DNA of 64,000 nucleotides from Hyphomicrobiales bacterium (lineage in GTDB: Bacteria > Pseudomonadota > Alphaproteobacteria > Rhizobiales > Beijerinckiaceae): positions 992,001-1,056,000 of the forward strand of contig CAKNFJ010000001.1 of the NCBI GenBank assembly GCA_930633495.1, written 5' to 3'. Below, piece after piece: positions 17,564-27,289 of this stretch. The notes beneath the pieces were generated by a model. It did no database searches. It saw only the letters and a list, made by a program, of their open reading frames with translations, and was not told the origin of the DNA. The stretch's first letter is position 1, and every line of letters starts with the position of its first letter. A program made the position numbers and the translations under genes.

Positions 17564-18425
17564 CGCCGCCTCCCTGTTGGTTCGTGATGATGAAGCGGGC
17601 CGGCTGAGAGCCATCCCGGTCGGTGAAGCCATAGGCGCGCGCCAGATCCGCGACCGGCAGGATGCAGCCGGCATGGCGCGCGACGTTCGGGTCTGCCGCC
17701 AGCGCCGCGACGGCACGGCCGGCATAGTGAGGCGTCTCGGTCGCTTCGGCGGCCAGCCCCGCATCGCGGACGCGCTCGGTCAGGACATGCCCCGGCGAAA
17801 TCCCGAGCGCGGTGACGCCGAACGGCTTCAGCTCTTCGGCCATCGCGAAGCTCAGCCGGTTCATCGCGGCCTTGGCGAGATCGTAGAAGACATCGCCGAG
17901 ATAGCCGCCGGTCGTGTCGAAGCTCACGGTGACGATCAGGCCGGAGCGCATCTGGACCATGGCCGGCGCGACGGCACGGGCCAACAGGAGCTGCGCATAG
18001 ACGCCACTTTCGAAGCTGCGGCCCAGCCGTGCCGCCGGGCGGCGCCAGAAGGGCGTGCCGAAGCCCGAGCCATCCGGGTAGCGCTCGCCGTCATAGCCCT
18101 CGTTGCCGCCCCAGACCGCATCGACGACGCAGTCGAGCCGGCCGAAGCGCCGCAACGCCCAGGCGACGAGCCCGTCGACCTCGCGTTCGCTGGTGTGGTC
18201 GCAGCGATAGGGATAGCCCTTGCCGCCGGCGGCCTCGACCTCCCGGGCCGTATCCTCGAAGGTCTCCGGGCGCTGGTCGGTGTGGGCCCCGGCCTCGCTG
18301 GAGCGGCCGGTGACGATGACGGTCGCCCCCGCCTCGCCCAGGGCCCCGGCGATGCCGCGCCCGAGTCCGCGCGAAGCACCGGCGACGAGGCAGATGCGGC
18401 CGGCAAGCGAAGGGAGGACGGTCAT
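17547..18425 (-). CDS. SDR family NAD(P)-dependent oxidoreductase
   Basis: 292 aa. Cofactor motif GASRGLGRG (residues ~16-24). The active site is atypical: FDTTGGYLGDVFYDLAKAA supplies Tyr and Lys as YDLAK, while the expected NAG motif reads VDAVWGGN, like eukaryotic DHRS1-type members. No membrane segment. First gene of a two-gene operon with the SDR at 16703. Substrates of both are unknown. Confidence 0.9.
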   Translation of the reverse strand: MTVLPSLAGRICLVAGASRGLGRGIAGALGEAGATVIVTGRSSEAGAHTDQRPETFEDTAREVEAAGGKGYPYRCDHTSEREVDGLVAWALRRFGRLDCVVDAVWGGNEGYDGERYPDGSGFGTPFWRRPAARLGRSFESGVYAQLLLARAVAPAMVQMRSGLIVTVSFDTTGGYLGDVFYDLAKAAMNRLSFAMAEELKPFGVTALGISPGHVLTERVRDAGLAAEATETPHYAGRAVAALAADPNVARHAGCILPVADLARAYGFTDRDGSQPARFIITNQQGGGDVAQG

Positions 18426-18544
18426 GACCTGTCACTCCGCCAGGCTTCCGAGGCAGAGTTGGCGCCGCCGCCGGCAGAGGATGGGACTAGCCAGGCGCCG
18501 CCCGCCACTCTATAGCCCCGCTCCCCTCGCAACGGAGCAGCACC

Positions 18545-19339
18545 ATGGACAGCACCGATGTCGCCGCCTGCTGGGAGGCCAATGCCGAAACCTGGACGCG
18601 CCATGCGCGGGCCGGCTACGACCTCTACCGCGATGCGCAGAACACGCCGGTCTTCCTGGCGAACCTGCCGCCGGTCGCCGGGTTGAACGGCCTCGACATC
18701 GGCTGCGGCGAAGGCGGCAACACGCGCAAGCTTGCCGAGCGCGGGGGGCGGATGACCGCGATCGACATCGCGCCGACCTTCATCCGCCACGCCCGCGAGG
18801 CGGAGGCCGCGGCACCGCTCGGCATCACCTATCTGGACAGCGACGGCACCGCCCTGCCCTTCGCTTCGGCCAGCTTCGACTTCGCCACCGCCTTCATGTC
18901 GCTGATGGACATGCATCGGCAGGATCTCGGGATTGCGGAGGCAGCACGCGTGCTGAAGCCCGGCGGCTTCCTGCAGTTCTCGATCCTGCATCCCTGCTTC
19001 GCACCGCCCAATCGCAAGGTGCTGCGCGATGCCGACGGCCGCGTGACCGGGCTGCTCATCACCGAATATTTCAGCGATCCGGCCGGCGCGATCGAGGTCT
19101 GGCGCTTCGGCGCCGCGCCGGAGCAGGAAAAGGCCAGCGTCGAGCCCTTCCGCGTGCCGCGCTTTCATCGCACGCTGAGCGAATGGGTCGCGATGATCGT
19201 CGCCGCCGGCCTCGCGATCGAGCACATGGCCGAGCCACGCATCGATGCGGAGCGGGCCGAAAGCGAGCCGTATCTCGCCGATACGCGGTTGGCGCCGCTG
19301 TTCCTGCATATCCGCGCCCGCAAGGGCGCGGTTGCCTGA
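18545..19339 (+). CDS. class I SAM-dependent methyltransferase
   Basis: 264 aa. Methyltransf_11-type domain with motif I GLDIGCGEGGNTRKLA near residues 48-63 and the post-motif ATAFMSLMDM. ATG 18545 has GGAG upstream. It diverges from the SDR operon and converges with the acyl-CoA dehydrogenase. Substrate unknown; the domain is of the small-molecule/quinone methyltransferase style. Confidence 0.88.
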   Translation: MDSTDVAACWEANAETWTRHARAGYDLYRDAQNTPVFLANLPPVAGLNGLDIGCGEGGNTRKLAERGGRMTAIDIAPTFIRHAREAEAAAPLGITYLDSDGTALPFASASFDFATAFMSLMDMHRQDLGIAEAARVLKPGGFLQFSILHPCFAPPNRKVLRDADGRVTGLLITEYFSDPAGAIEVWRFGAAPEQEKASVEPFRVPRFHRTLSEWVAMIVAAGLAIEHMAEPRIDAERAESEPYLADTRLAPLFLHIRARKGAVA

Positions 19340-19356
19340 ACGGGGCGCCGCTCCCG

Positions 19357-21132
19357 TCACGCCGCGAAGACCGCAGCCGCATCGGCGATGGCTCCAGCCC
19401 CCTCCGTCACCGCGAGCTCCAGCGCCGGCGCCTCGGTCGCGACGCATTCGGCATAGAAGCGGGCCGTGGCGAGATCGGCGGTACCTTCCGCCTCGGCGCG
19501 GGTGGCAAGCGCCTTCTTCGCCAGCCCCGTGCCACCCTGCGCCAGCGCGAAGAGCTTGAGATAGGGCGTGGCACCCGCCAGCGCATCGACCTGGCTCGTG
19601 CCCAGCGTGGCCAGCATCCACTCCGTCGCACGCTCGAGCGCGTCGACGGCAGCGCCGAGGCGCGCGGCGGCATGGCCGAAGCCCGGCGTGTTGGCGCGCT
19701 CGACCTCGCCGACCACGGCGCGCATCTCGGCGATCAGCGCCTTGACCGTCTCGCCGCCCGAGAGCGGCAATTTGCGGGTGACGAGATCGATCGCCTGGAT
19801 GCCGTTGGTGCCTTCGTAGATCGCGGCGATGCGGGCATCGCGCAGATGCTGGGCGGCGCCGGTCTCCTCGATGAAGCCCATGCCGCCATGGATCTGGACG
19901 CCGGTCGAGGCGACGTCGATGCCGATATCGGTGGCATAGGCCTTGGCGACCGGGGTGAGCATCGCGGCGCGATCGGCAGCAGCCTTGCGCCTGGCTTCGT
20001 CCGGCTCGCGATGCGAACGATCGAGCGCCTCCGCCACCAGATAGGAGATCGCGCGCGCGCCTTGCGTCTTGGCACGCATGTCCATCAGCATGCGGCGCAC
20101 ATCCGGATGGACGATGATCGGGCTCATGCCGGCGCCCTTCGGCGCATCGAGCGCGGCGCCCTGCTTGCGCTCATGGGCGAAGGCCAGCGCCTGCTGATAG
20201 GCGCGCTCGGCGATCGCCACGCCCTGCAGCGCGACGTTGAGGCGGGCATTGTTCATCATCGTGAACATGCAGGCGAGGCCGCGATTCTCCTCACCGATCA
20301 ACCAGCCGATGGCGCCGTCCTTGTCGCCGAAGGCCATGGAGCAGGTCGGCGAGGCATGGATGCCGAGCTTGTGCTCGATGCCGGAGCAGCGCAGGTCGTT
20401 ATGCGCGCCGAGCGAGCCGTCGGCATTCACCAGATATTTCGGCACGAGGAAAAGCGAGATGCCGCGCGTGCCGGGAGGGGCATCGGGCAGGCGCGCCAGC
20501 ACGAGATGGACGATGTTCTCCGTCAGATCGTGCTCGCCATAGGTGATGAAGATCTTCTGGCCGGTGATGCGATAGGTGCCGTCCGGCTGGCGTTCCGCCT
20601 TGCTGCGCAGCGCATTGAGATCCGAGCCCGCCTGCGGCTCGGTGAGGTTCATCGTGCCCATCCACTCGCCGGAGACGAGCTTGGCGAGATAGGTCTCCTT
20701 CAGATGCTCCGAGCCATGGGCGTAGAGCGCCTCGATCGCGCCGACCGTCAGCAGCGGGCCGAGCGCGAAGGCGAAGGCCGCGGAGTTCCACATCTCGATG
20801 CAGGCCGATTGCAGCAGCGCGGGCAGGCCCTGCCCGCCATAGGCTTCCGGCGCGGGGAGCGAATTCCAGCCGGCCGCGGCCCAGGCCTGGTAGGCCTCCT
20901 TCCAGCCCGGCGGGGTGGTGACGACCCCGTCCTTCAGCTTCGAGCCATAGGCATCGCCGACGCGGTTCAGCGGCGCGATGACGTCCGTCGCGAACTTCGC
21001 CGCCTCGTCGAGCACGGCCTCGGCCACGCCCCCGTCCAACTCCGGCGCCAGCCCGTCTGCGATCAGCCGGTCGAGGCCTGCGACATGGCGCATGGTGGCG
21101 AGCATGTCCGAAACCGGGGCGCGATAGCTCAT
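19357..21132 (-). CDS. acyl-CoA dehydrogenase, long (~590 aa) DmdC/FadE-like type
   Basis: 591 aa FAD enzyme. Acyl-CoA dehydrogenase N, middle (MNLTEPQAGSDL) and C domains are followed by a ~120-residue C-terminal extension typical of the AcdA/DmdC subgroup. The catalytic glutamate is in IYEGTNGIQ. Members dehydrogenate acyl-CoAs, including 3-methylmercaptopropionyl-CoA in DMSP users; the sequence alone does not give the substrate. ATG 21132 follows GGGAG. Divergent from Sua5 across a 160-bp AT-rich gap. Confidence 0.92.
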   Translation of the reverse strand: MSYRAPVSDMLATMRHVAGLDRLIADGLAPELDGGVAEAVLDEAAKFATDVIAPLNRVGDAYGSKLKDGVVTTPPGWKEAYQAWAAAGWNSLPAPEAYGGQGLPALLQSACIEMWNSAAFAFALGPLLTVGAIEALYAHGSEHLKETYLAKLVSGEWMGTMNLTEPQAGSDLNALRSKAERQPDGTYRITGQKIFITYGEHDLTENIVHLVLARLPDAPPGTRGISLFLVPKYLVNADGSLGAHNDLRCSGIEHKLGIHASPTCSMAFGDKDGAIGWLIGEENRGLACMFTMMNNARLNVALQGVAIAERAYQQALAFAHERKQGAALDAPKGAGMSPIIVHPDVRRMLMDMRAKTQGARAISYLVAEALDRSHREPDEARRKAAADRAAMLTPVAKAYATDIGIDVASTGVQIHGGMGFIEETGAAQHLRDARIAAIYEGTNGIQAIDLVTRKLPLSGGETVKALIAEMRAVVGEVERANTPGFGHAAARLGAAVDALERATEWMLATLGTSQVDALAGATPYLKLFALAQGGTGLAKKALATRAEAEGTADLATARFYAECVATEAPALELAVTEGAGAIADAAAVFAA

Positions 21133-21275
21133 AGGTCGTCTCCCTGAGGCTCGTGCCGACCCACAAGGGCAGCCCGCAGCCTGCATTTGCCGTTGCCGCG
21201 ATGGTAGCGAGGAACTATCGCCTATGCCACGCGCAAGCGAGCGCGACCTTCGTTCCGTGTCGCGCCTACCTTTTA

Positions 21276-21289
21276 GTTTATATATAAAC
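21276..21289. promoter_or_regulatory. AT-rich perfect palindrome in a divergent promoter region
   Basis: GTTTATATATAAAC is a perfect 14-bp palindrome between the divergent acyl-CoA dehydrogenase and Sua5 genes, embedded in a locally AT-rich patch that contrasts with the GC-rich surroundings. It could be an operator or a -10 region. It lies only 5-20 nt before the Sua5 start, so a Sua5 transcript starting here would be nearly leaderless. Confidence 0.4.
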
Positions 21290-21309
21290 CATCTTTGGTC
21301 AATCGCATC

Positions 21310-22287
21310 GTGAACCAGCCCCTCTCCGCCGTCCGCCAAACGAAGCTCCTCACGGCGGATGCATCCGGCATCACTGATGCGGCAGCGCTGCTGCGCGCGG
21401 GCGGGCTCGTCGCCATGCCGACGGAGACGGTCTACGGGCTTGCGGCCGATGCGACCTCGGGAACCGCCGTCGCCGGCATCTATGCCGCCAAGGAACGCCC
21501 GAGCTTCAATCCGCTGATCTCGCATCTGCCTGATCTGGCGAGCGCGCTCCGGCAGGGTCTGTTCGACGCCAATGCGCTGGCGCTGGCGCAAGCCTTCTGG
21601 CCCGGGCCGCTGACCCTGGTCGTGCCGGCTTCACCGGGCTGCACCGTCAGCGAACTGGCACGGGCCGGGCTCGCCACCGTGGCGCTGCGCGTCCCCGCAC
21701 ATCCCGTCGCCCATGCCGTTCTCGAAGCGGCGAGGCGGCCGATCGCGGCGCCTTCCGCCAACCGCTCCGGCCGGATCAGCGCCACCAGCGCCGCCCATGC
21801 GATGGCGGATCTCGACGGCCGCATCGATGCCGTGCTCGATGCCGGCCCGACCGAGGTCGGCGTCGAATCGACCATCGTCGCCTGCCTCGACGGCGCGCCG
21901 CGCCTGCTCAGGCCCGGCGGCGTGCCGCGCTCGGCCATCGAGCATGTCATCGGCCGGCCGCTCGTCCTGGCGGGCGAGGCCGGCCATGCCCCGATCGCAC
22001 CCGGCATGCTGACCTCGCATTACGCGCCGGCGGCCGGCGTCAGGCTCGATGCGGACGCCCCTCGGGACGGTGAAGCCTGGCTCGGCTTCGGGCCGGGGCA
22101 GGAGTTTGCGGCAGCGCTCAACCTCAGCCCGGGCGGAGACCTGCGCGAAGCCGCCAGCAATCTTTTCGGCTACCTACGCCGTCTCGACGCGATGGGCATG
22201 CGGACGATCGCCGTGGCGCGCATCCCAGAACAGGGGCTCGGCGAGGCGATCAACGACCGGCTGCGGCGCGCGGCGGCACCGCGCTGA
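21310..22287 (+). CDS. L-threonylcarbamoyladenylate synthase (Sua5/YrdC)
   Basis: 325 aa from GTG 21310 (a TTG at 21295 is an alternative; neither has a clear Shine-Dalgarno). YrdC domain with AMPTETVYGLAAD, plus a C-terminal Sua5 domain preceded by the linker PIAPGMLTSHYAP, so this is the long Sua5 form rather than short TsaC. It makes threonylcarbamoyl-AMP for the universal tRNA t6A37 modification in the cytoplasm. Confidence 0.94.
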   Translation: MNQPLSAVRQTKLLTADASGITDAAALLRAGGLVAMPTETVYGLAADATSGTAVAGIYAAKERPSFNPLISHLPDLASALRQGLFDANALALAQAFWPGPLTLVVPASPGCTVSELARAGLATVALRVPAHPVAHAVLEAARRPIAAPSANRSGRISATSAAHAMADLDGRIDAVLDAGPTEVGVESTIVACLDGAPRLLRPGGVPRSAIEHVIGRPLVLAGEAGHAPIAPGMLTSHYAPAAGVRLDADAPRDGEAWLGFGPGQEFAAALNLSPGGDLREAASNLFGYLRRLDAMGMRTIAVARIPEQGLGEAINDRLRRAAAPR

Positions 22288-22318
22288 GCAAGCAGCTCGT
22301 CCGGATTTGAATTCCTCC

Positions 22319-22338
22319 ATCTTGCATCAATGCAAGAT
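22319..22338. promoter_or_regulatory. 20-bp perfect palindrome upstream of the LysR gene
   Basis: ATCTTGCATCAATGCAAGAT: nine-base arms around a CA centre, 35 nt before the LysR start codon. Position and symmetry fit an autoregulatory LysR operator. It could equally serve a different dimeric regulator. Confidence 0.6.
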
Positions 22339-22373
22339 ATCGGCTTGCGTGCTCCGAAAAGGAAACGCTGCCG

Positions 22374-23273
22374 ATGAATGCCAAGCTTGCATGGGACGAT
22401 TTCAAGCTGGTCAAGGCCATCGCCGATCATGACGGGCTGACGGGAGCGGCAGCGGCACTCTCCGTCAACCACTCGACGGTGTTCCGCAGGCTCGGGCAGA
22501 TCGAGGAGATCGTCGGCATGCCGCTCTTCGAGCGGCGCAAGACCGGCTATGTCGCAACCGTGGCCGGCGCGGAGATGGCGGCGCTGGCGAGCCGCATGGA
22601 CGAGGACGTCACGGCCTTCGCCCGGCGCCTCGCCGGTCGCGATGTCGCGCCTTCGGGCGAATTGCGCATCACCACGACCGACACGCTGTACCAGAATGTC
22701 CTGCTGCCGGTCTTCGCGGCCTTTCGCCAGGCGCATCCGCTGATCCGGCTCGATGTCGTCATCGGAAACCAGGCGCTCAACCTGTCGAAGCGCGACGCCG
22801 ACATCGCGATCCGCGCCAGCGACACGCCGGGCGAAACGCTGGTCGGCCGGCGCATCGCCACCATCGCCTGGGCAATCTACGGACGCGCCGAAGACGGCAT
22901 CACTGCCGAGGAAAAGGCCGATCCCGCCCTGCTCTACCAGCGCGACTGGGTCGCGCTCGGCGACCAGCTCTCCCATGTGAAGGCCGCGCGCTTCGTGCGC
23001 GAGCACGTCGTGCCGGAACGGATCGCGCTGAAAAGCTCGGCCGTGCTCGGCATTGCCGAAGCGGTCGGACAAGGCCTCGGCATCGGGCCGGTGCCCTGCT
23101 TCATCGCCGATCGCCGGCCGGACCTCATGCGGCTGCTTCCGCCCAATCCCGATTTTTCGACCGGTCTCTGGGTGTTGACCCACCCCGATATCCGCCATGT
23201 GCCGCGCGTGCGCGCCTTCATGGATTTCTGCAGCGGCGAGCTGGCCCGGCAGCGGGCGCTGTTCGAGGGATAG
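22374..23273 (+). CDS. LysR family transcriptional regulator
   Basis: 299 aa. N-terminal winged helix-turn-helix (residues ~6-65; GLTGAAAALSVNHSTVFRRL) and a LysR substrate-binding domain. It is convergent with the AcuI-like reductase gene, with only 2 nt between the stops, so it is not in an obvious divergent pair with a target. A 20-bp palindrome immediately upstream suggests autoregulation. Confidence 0.93.
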   Translation: MNAKLAWDDFKLVKAIADHDGLTGAAAALSVNHSTVFRRLGQIEEIVGMPLFERRKTGYVATVAGAEMAALASRMDEDVTAFARRLAGRDVAPSGELRITTTDTLYQNVLLPVFAAFRQAHPLIRLDVVIGNQALNLSKRDADIAIRASDTPGETLVGRRIATIAWAIYGRAEDGITAEEKADPALLYQRDWVALGDQLSHVKAARFVREHVVPERIALKSSAVLGIAEAVGQGLGIGPVPCFIADRRPDLMRLLPPNPDFSTGLWVLTHPDIRHVPRVRAFMDFCSGELARQRALFEG

Positions 23274-23275
23274 GT

Positions 23276-24262
23276 TCAGCCGATCTCGATGACAACGCGG
23301 CCCTTCACCTTGCCCTCGACGATCGCCTTGCCGGTCTCGATCACGGCTTCCAGCGGGATCGTCGTGGTGATCAGGGCGAGCTTCTCGCGGTCGAGATCGC
23401 TGGCGAGGCGCTTCCAGGCCTCCAGCCGGCGCGGCTTCGGGCACATCACCGAATCGACGCCCAGCAAAGCAACGCTGCGCAGGATGAAGGGAGCCACCGA
23501 AGCCGGCAGATCCATGCCCTGCGCCAAGCCACAGGCGGCGATGGCACCGCCATATTTCGTCATGGAGAGCAGGTTCGCGAGGGTATGCGAGCCGACTGCG
23601 TCGACACCGGCCGCCCAGCGCTCCTTGCCGAGCGGACGGCCCGGCGCCGAAAGCTCGTTGCGGTCGATGATCTCGGCCGCGCCGAGGCCCTTGAGATAGT
23701 CGGCCTCCTCGGCCCGGCCCGTCGAGGCGATGACATGCCAGCCGGCTTTGGCCAGCAGCGCGATCGCGACCGAACCGACGCCGCCCGCCGCGCCCGTGAC
23801 GACGACCGGACCATCAGAGGGCTTCAGGCCGTGCCTCTCGAGCGCGAGCACGCAGAGCATGGCGGTGTAGCCGGCCGTGCCGATGGCCATCGCCTCGGCG
23901 GGCATCAGCCCTTCCGGCAGCGGCACCAGCCAGTCGCCCTTGACCCGGCTCTTCTGGGCATAGGCACCGAGATGGGTTTCGCCCGTTCCCCATCCATTGA
24001 GCACGACGAGATCTCCCGGCTTGAAAGCGGGATTGTTGGAGCTCTCGACCCGGCCGGCGAAGTCGATGCCGGGGATCATCGGCCAGCGGCGCACCACGGG
24101 CGCCTTGCCGGTGATCGCGAGGCCGTCCTTGTAGTTCACCGTCGAATGGGTGATGCGGACGGTGACGTCGCCCTCCATCAGGTCGCTCTCGGCGAAATCT
24201 GTGAAGGCGAGATTCGGTCCGGTCTCGCCCTTGGTCGCCACGAGGGCCTTGAACGTCGTCAT
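23276..24262 (-). CDS. acuI: MDR-type oxidoreductase, acrylyl-CoA reductase-like (AcuI/YhdH)
   Basis: 328 aa zinc-independent medium-chain reductase. NADPH-binding motif [12 protein letters not shown], and the family signature [12 protein letters not shown] near residue 45. AcuI proteins reduce acryloyl-CoA to propionyl-CoA with NADPH. Start 24262 is chosen over the in-frame ATG at 24268 because GAGGAG directly abuts the latter and gives correct spacing only for 24262. It lies downstream of an MFS gene on the same strand. Confidence 0.88.
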   Translation of the reverse strand: MTTFKALVATKGETGPNLAFTDFAESDLMEGDVTVRITHSTVNYKDGLAITGKAPVVRRWPMIPGIDFAGRVESSNNPAFKPGDLVVLNGWGTGETHLGAYAQKSRVKGDWLVPLPEGLMPAEAMAIGTAGYTAMLCVLALERHGLKPSDGPVVVTGAAGGVGSVAIALLAKAGWHVIASTGRAEEADYLKGLGAAEIIDRNELSAPGRPLGKERWAAGVDAVGSHTLANLLSMTKYGGAIAACGLAQGMDLPASVAPFILRSVALLGVDSVMCPKPRRLEAWKRLASDLDREKLALITTTIPLEAVIETGKAIVEGKVKGRVVIEIG

Positions 24263-24359
24263 CACCATCTCCTCAGCGCTGAAACGCGAAGGCCGACAAG
24301 GTTGCAGCGGCAGCCCGCCGCCGCAACCCCATCGGCCGTGCGTGGACTCGTCTTCCCGA

Positions 24360-25592
24360 TCAGGCGGGCTGTGCTTGGGGCCGCTCGACCGGCCGCTCGA
24401 CGATCGGCAGGTTGATCAGGGCCGAGGCGACGCCGAGCGCGACCGAGAGCCACCAGACGAACTGATAGCTGCCCATCGTCTCGTAGAGCACGCCGCCGAG
24501 CCAGACCCCGAGAAACCCGCCGACCTGATGCGAGAAGAAGGCGAAGCCATAGAGCATCGCCATGTATTTGGTGCCGAACATCAGCATGACGAGCGACGAT
24601 GTCGGCGGCACGGTCGAGAGCCAGAACAGGCCGATCACGATGCCGAAGGTGATCGCTGTCGTCGGGCTGGGCGGGAGCAGGATGAAGGCGGCGATAGCCA
24701 CGGCACGGCCGAGATAGATCCAGGCGAGCAGATGGCGCTTCGGCATCCGCGTCGAGAGCCAGCCCGAGGAGAGCGAGCCGACGGCATTGGCGAGGCCGAT
24801 CACCGCGAGCGTCCAGCCGCCGACCCAGGCCGGCAGGCCGGCATCCTTGAGATAGGCCGGCATGTGCACGGTGATGAAGGCGAGCTGGAAGCCGCAGGTG
24901 AAGAAGCCGAGCACGAGCAGGACGTAGCTGCGGTGCCTGAATGCTTCGGTCAGCGCCTGCACGATCGTCTGGTTCGGCAGGTTGGCCGCGGCTGCGCCAG
25001 CCGCCGCGCCGGTCTTGCGCGTCGCCAGAACGATCGAGATCGGCAGGATCGGCAGCAGCGTGAACGCAAAGACGATCAACGCCTGCTGCCAGCCCAACGT
25101 ATCGATCAGGATGTTGCCGATCGGCGGGAACAGGAACTGACCGAAGGAGCCGGCCGCCGTGCCCGCGCCGAAGGCCATCGGCCGCCATTGCTCGGGCAGG
25201 AGCTTACCGAAGGCGGCGAGCACGAGGTTGAACGAGCAGGCCGAGAGGCCGAAGCCGATCAGCACGCCCGCGCCGAAATGGAGCTGCAGCGGCGTGGTGG
25301 CATAAGCCATCATCACCAGGCCGGCGGCATAGAGCAGAGCGCCGACGCAGAGCACGCGCACCGTGCCGTAGCGGTCCGCGATCGCGCCGGCGAAAGGCGC
25401 GCCGAGGCCCCAGAGCAGGTTCTGGATGGCGAGCGCCAGACCGAAAATGTCGCGGCCCCAGTGGAACTGCACCGTCATCGGGATCTGGAACAGGCCGGCG
25501 CTGGCACGCGGGCCGAAGGTGATCAGGGCGATCAAGCAGCCGGCGGCGACGATGACTTCCGGTGCGTAGCTGCGCGCTGGGGTGGACGTCAT
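24360..25592 (-). CDS. MFS transporter
   Basis: 410 aa with 12 predicted hydrophobic segments in two halves separated by a cytoplasmic loop rich in Ala/Gly (about residues 200-215). The loop 2-3 motif appears as [12 protein letters not shown]. Of the oxalate/formate or monocarboxylate-transporter-like style; substrate unknown. GGAG lies 7 nt before the ATG. It precedes the AcuI gene by ~97 nt on the same strand. Confidence 0.9.
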   Translation of the reverse strand: MTSTPARSYAPEVIVAAGCLIALITFGPRASAGLFQIPMTVQFHWGRDIFGLALAIQNLLWGLGAPFAGAIADRYGTVRVLCVGALLYAAGLVMMAYATTPLQLHFGAGVLIGFGLSACSFNLVLAAFGKLLPEQWRPMAFGAGTAAGSFGQFLFPPIGNILIDTLGWQQALIVFAFTLLPILPISIVLATRKTGAAAGAAAANLPNQTIVQALTEAFRHRSYVLLVLGFFTCGFQLAFITVHMPAYLKDAGLPAWVGGWTLAVIGLANAVGSLSSGWLSTRMPKRHLLAWIYLGRAVAIAAFILLPPSPTTAITFGIVIGLFWLSTVPPTSSLVMLMFGTKYMAMLYGFAFFSHQVGGFLGVWLGGVLYETMGSYQFVWWLSVALGVASALINLPIVERPVERPQAQPA

Positions 25593-25723
25593 GAAGGTCT
25601 CCGAAACATCGGGAGCATGGAAGGTGTGGTTACACGTTATCGCCCTGCCCGCAGGGCAACCAGCGCGATTTCGTGAATTTTCGCATCACGGCGAAGCATG
25701 GGACGGGACATACATCCACGCCG

Positions 25724-25738
25724 TTAACCGGCGCTCAA
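25724..25738. promoter_or_regulatory. CtrA-like half-perfect site upstream of the cell-wall hydrolase
   Basis: TTAACCGGCGCTCAA matches the alphaproteobacterial CtrA consensus TTAA-N7-TTAA with one mismatch (TCAA in the second half), about 40 nt before the proposed start of the hydrolase. Suggestive only. Confidence 0.35.
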
Positions 25739-25777
25739 CCTTACCAAGGCGATAACGGAATCCGACGAAGGCACAGC

Positions 25778-27127
25778 GTGTTCGGCTGGGTTTTCGGTCC
25801 GTACGGTCGGAACGGGTGTGTCGCTTTGAGTCATTGGCGTCAGCACAGGCATGGGCGGGGTGTGCGCCCGCTCGGCATCAAATGGGCCGCGAACACCGTC
25901 GCGCCCTGGGCGCTGTCGGTCGGGCTGCTCGTCTCCTTCACCGCTTCCGCCGGCCAGAATTTCGGGCCGACCGGCCTGCCTTCCAGCGCCATCGCCCGGA
26001 TCGCGCCCGGCCCCGCTTCCGAACTGGCCGAGGGTCCTTCAATGCTGGTCGCGGCCAGCGCCTTCCGCCTGCCCGGCCTCGCGCTGACCTCCGCCATCAC
26101 CCAGGCCAAGCTCTCCTTCGAGGACCCGGAGCGGCGCGTCGTCGTCGATCCGCGCGCGCCGCGCGAGGATCTGAAGCGCTCCGCCTCCGCCTTTCCCGAG
26201 GTCGACCGCAGCGCCAAGGGCGACATGATGCCGAGCCTGCGGCCGGGCCTTTCCGGACATCCTTCGGTCGAGCTGGAGCGCGTGGTCTTCGGCGATACGC
26301 AGCCCAAGCTCATCTCGGGCGGCTTCTCCCTGGATGCGCAGCGCGCCGCCGAAGCCGTCGACGGTCCCCAGACCGGCTTCGAGCCCTATGCCAACGAAGA
26401 AGGCCTGACCGACCCGGCCCTCTCGGATTCATCGCCCGTCTCGGCGAAATCGCGGATCACCTCGGCACGCCAGGCGGAGCTGCATCTCGAAAGCATCGAC
26501 GGCTCGTCGCCCTCGGTTGAGGACGAAAGCCGCAAATCGTCCGCGACGCCCCTCGTCGGTTCCGTCATCGGCACGCTGACGCCGCCCGCCCTGCCCGCGC
26601 ATGGCGCGCCCCAGCAGCGCAGCCGCGTCGCACTGGCCTCGGCCCCGGCCAATCGCGACCTGCGTCTGGCGGAACCGGGCGTGAAGCAGGACTATACGAG
26701 CCTGATCGCCCCCGAAAACATGGCCAAGGAACAGCGCTGCCTCGCCGAAGCCGTCTATTTCGAGGCGCGTTCCGAATCCCTACAGGGGCAGGCGGCGGTG
26801 GCGCAGGTCGTGCTCAACCGGGTCAAGAGCGGGCTCTATCCGAGCAGCGTCTGCGGCGTCGTCTACCAGAACAGCAATCGCTACCTGTCCTGCCAATTCA
26901 CCTTCACCTGCGAGGGCAAGTCGCTGCGCATCACCGAGCCCGGCCCGTGGCGCGACGCGGTGCGGATCGCGCGCGAGGTCTATGAGGGCACGACCTATCT
27001 GCCCGAGGTCGGCGCCTCGACGCACTACCATGCGAACTATGTCCGCCCTGGCTGGGCGAAGAAGCTGAAGAAGATGGATACGATCGGCCAGCACGTCTTC
27101 TACCAGCTCCGCCCCGGCCAGACCTGA
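25778..27127 (+). CDS. cell wall hydrolase, SleB-like (Hydrolase_2) domain protein
   Basis: 449 aa from GTG 25778, which has GAAGG six bases upstream; the frame stays open to a GTG at 25673 without a better site. A hydrophobic segment at about residues 40-60 probably anchors or exports the protein. Residues ~70-320 are a low-complexity linker. The C-terminal ~125 residues are a SleB-type peptidoglycan hydrolase: CLAEAVYFEARSE with the catalytic Glu, VAQVVLNRV, and CQFTFTCEG. Likely a periplasmic lytic transglycosylase-like enzyme in growth or division. Confidence 0.88.
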   Translation: MFGWVFGPYGRNGCVALSHWRQHRHGRGVRPLGIKWAANTVAPWALSVGLLVSFTASAGQNFGPTGLPSSAIARIAPGPASELAEGPSMLVAASAFRLPGLALTSAITQAKLSFEDPERRVVVDPRAPREDLKRSASAFPEVDRSAKGDMMPSLRPGLSGHPSVELERVVFGDTQPKLISGGFSLDAQRAAEAVDGPQTGFEPYANEEGLTDPALSDSSPVSAKSRITSARQAELHLESIDGSSPSVEDESRKSSATPLVGSVIGTLTPPALPAHGAPQQRSRVALASAPANRDLRLAEPGVKQDYTSLIAPENMAKEQRCLAEAVYFEARSESLQGQAAVAQVVLNRVKSGLYPSSVCGVVYQNSNRYLSCQFTFTCEGKSLRITEPGPWRDAVRIAREVYEGTTYLPEVGASTHYHANYVRPGWAKKLKKMDTIGQHVFYQLRPGQT

Positions 27128-27289
27128 CCGGCCGCGCATCGCGTCGCGACTGCTCCCATCGATGTTCCAGACGGTGCAAGGCCGCGCCTTTAGTGTCGAT
27201 GAGCGACCCCTCCATCGAATGCATGACAACGCGCCGCGACGCTTGCGCCAAACTGACGGTCATTCGCAATCGAGACGGGAGGAGCGGTC

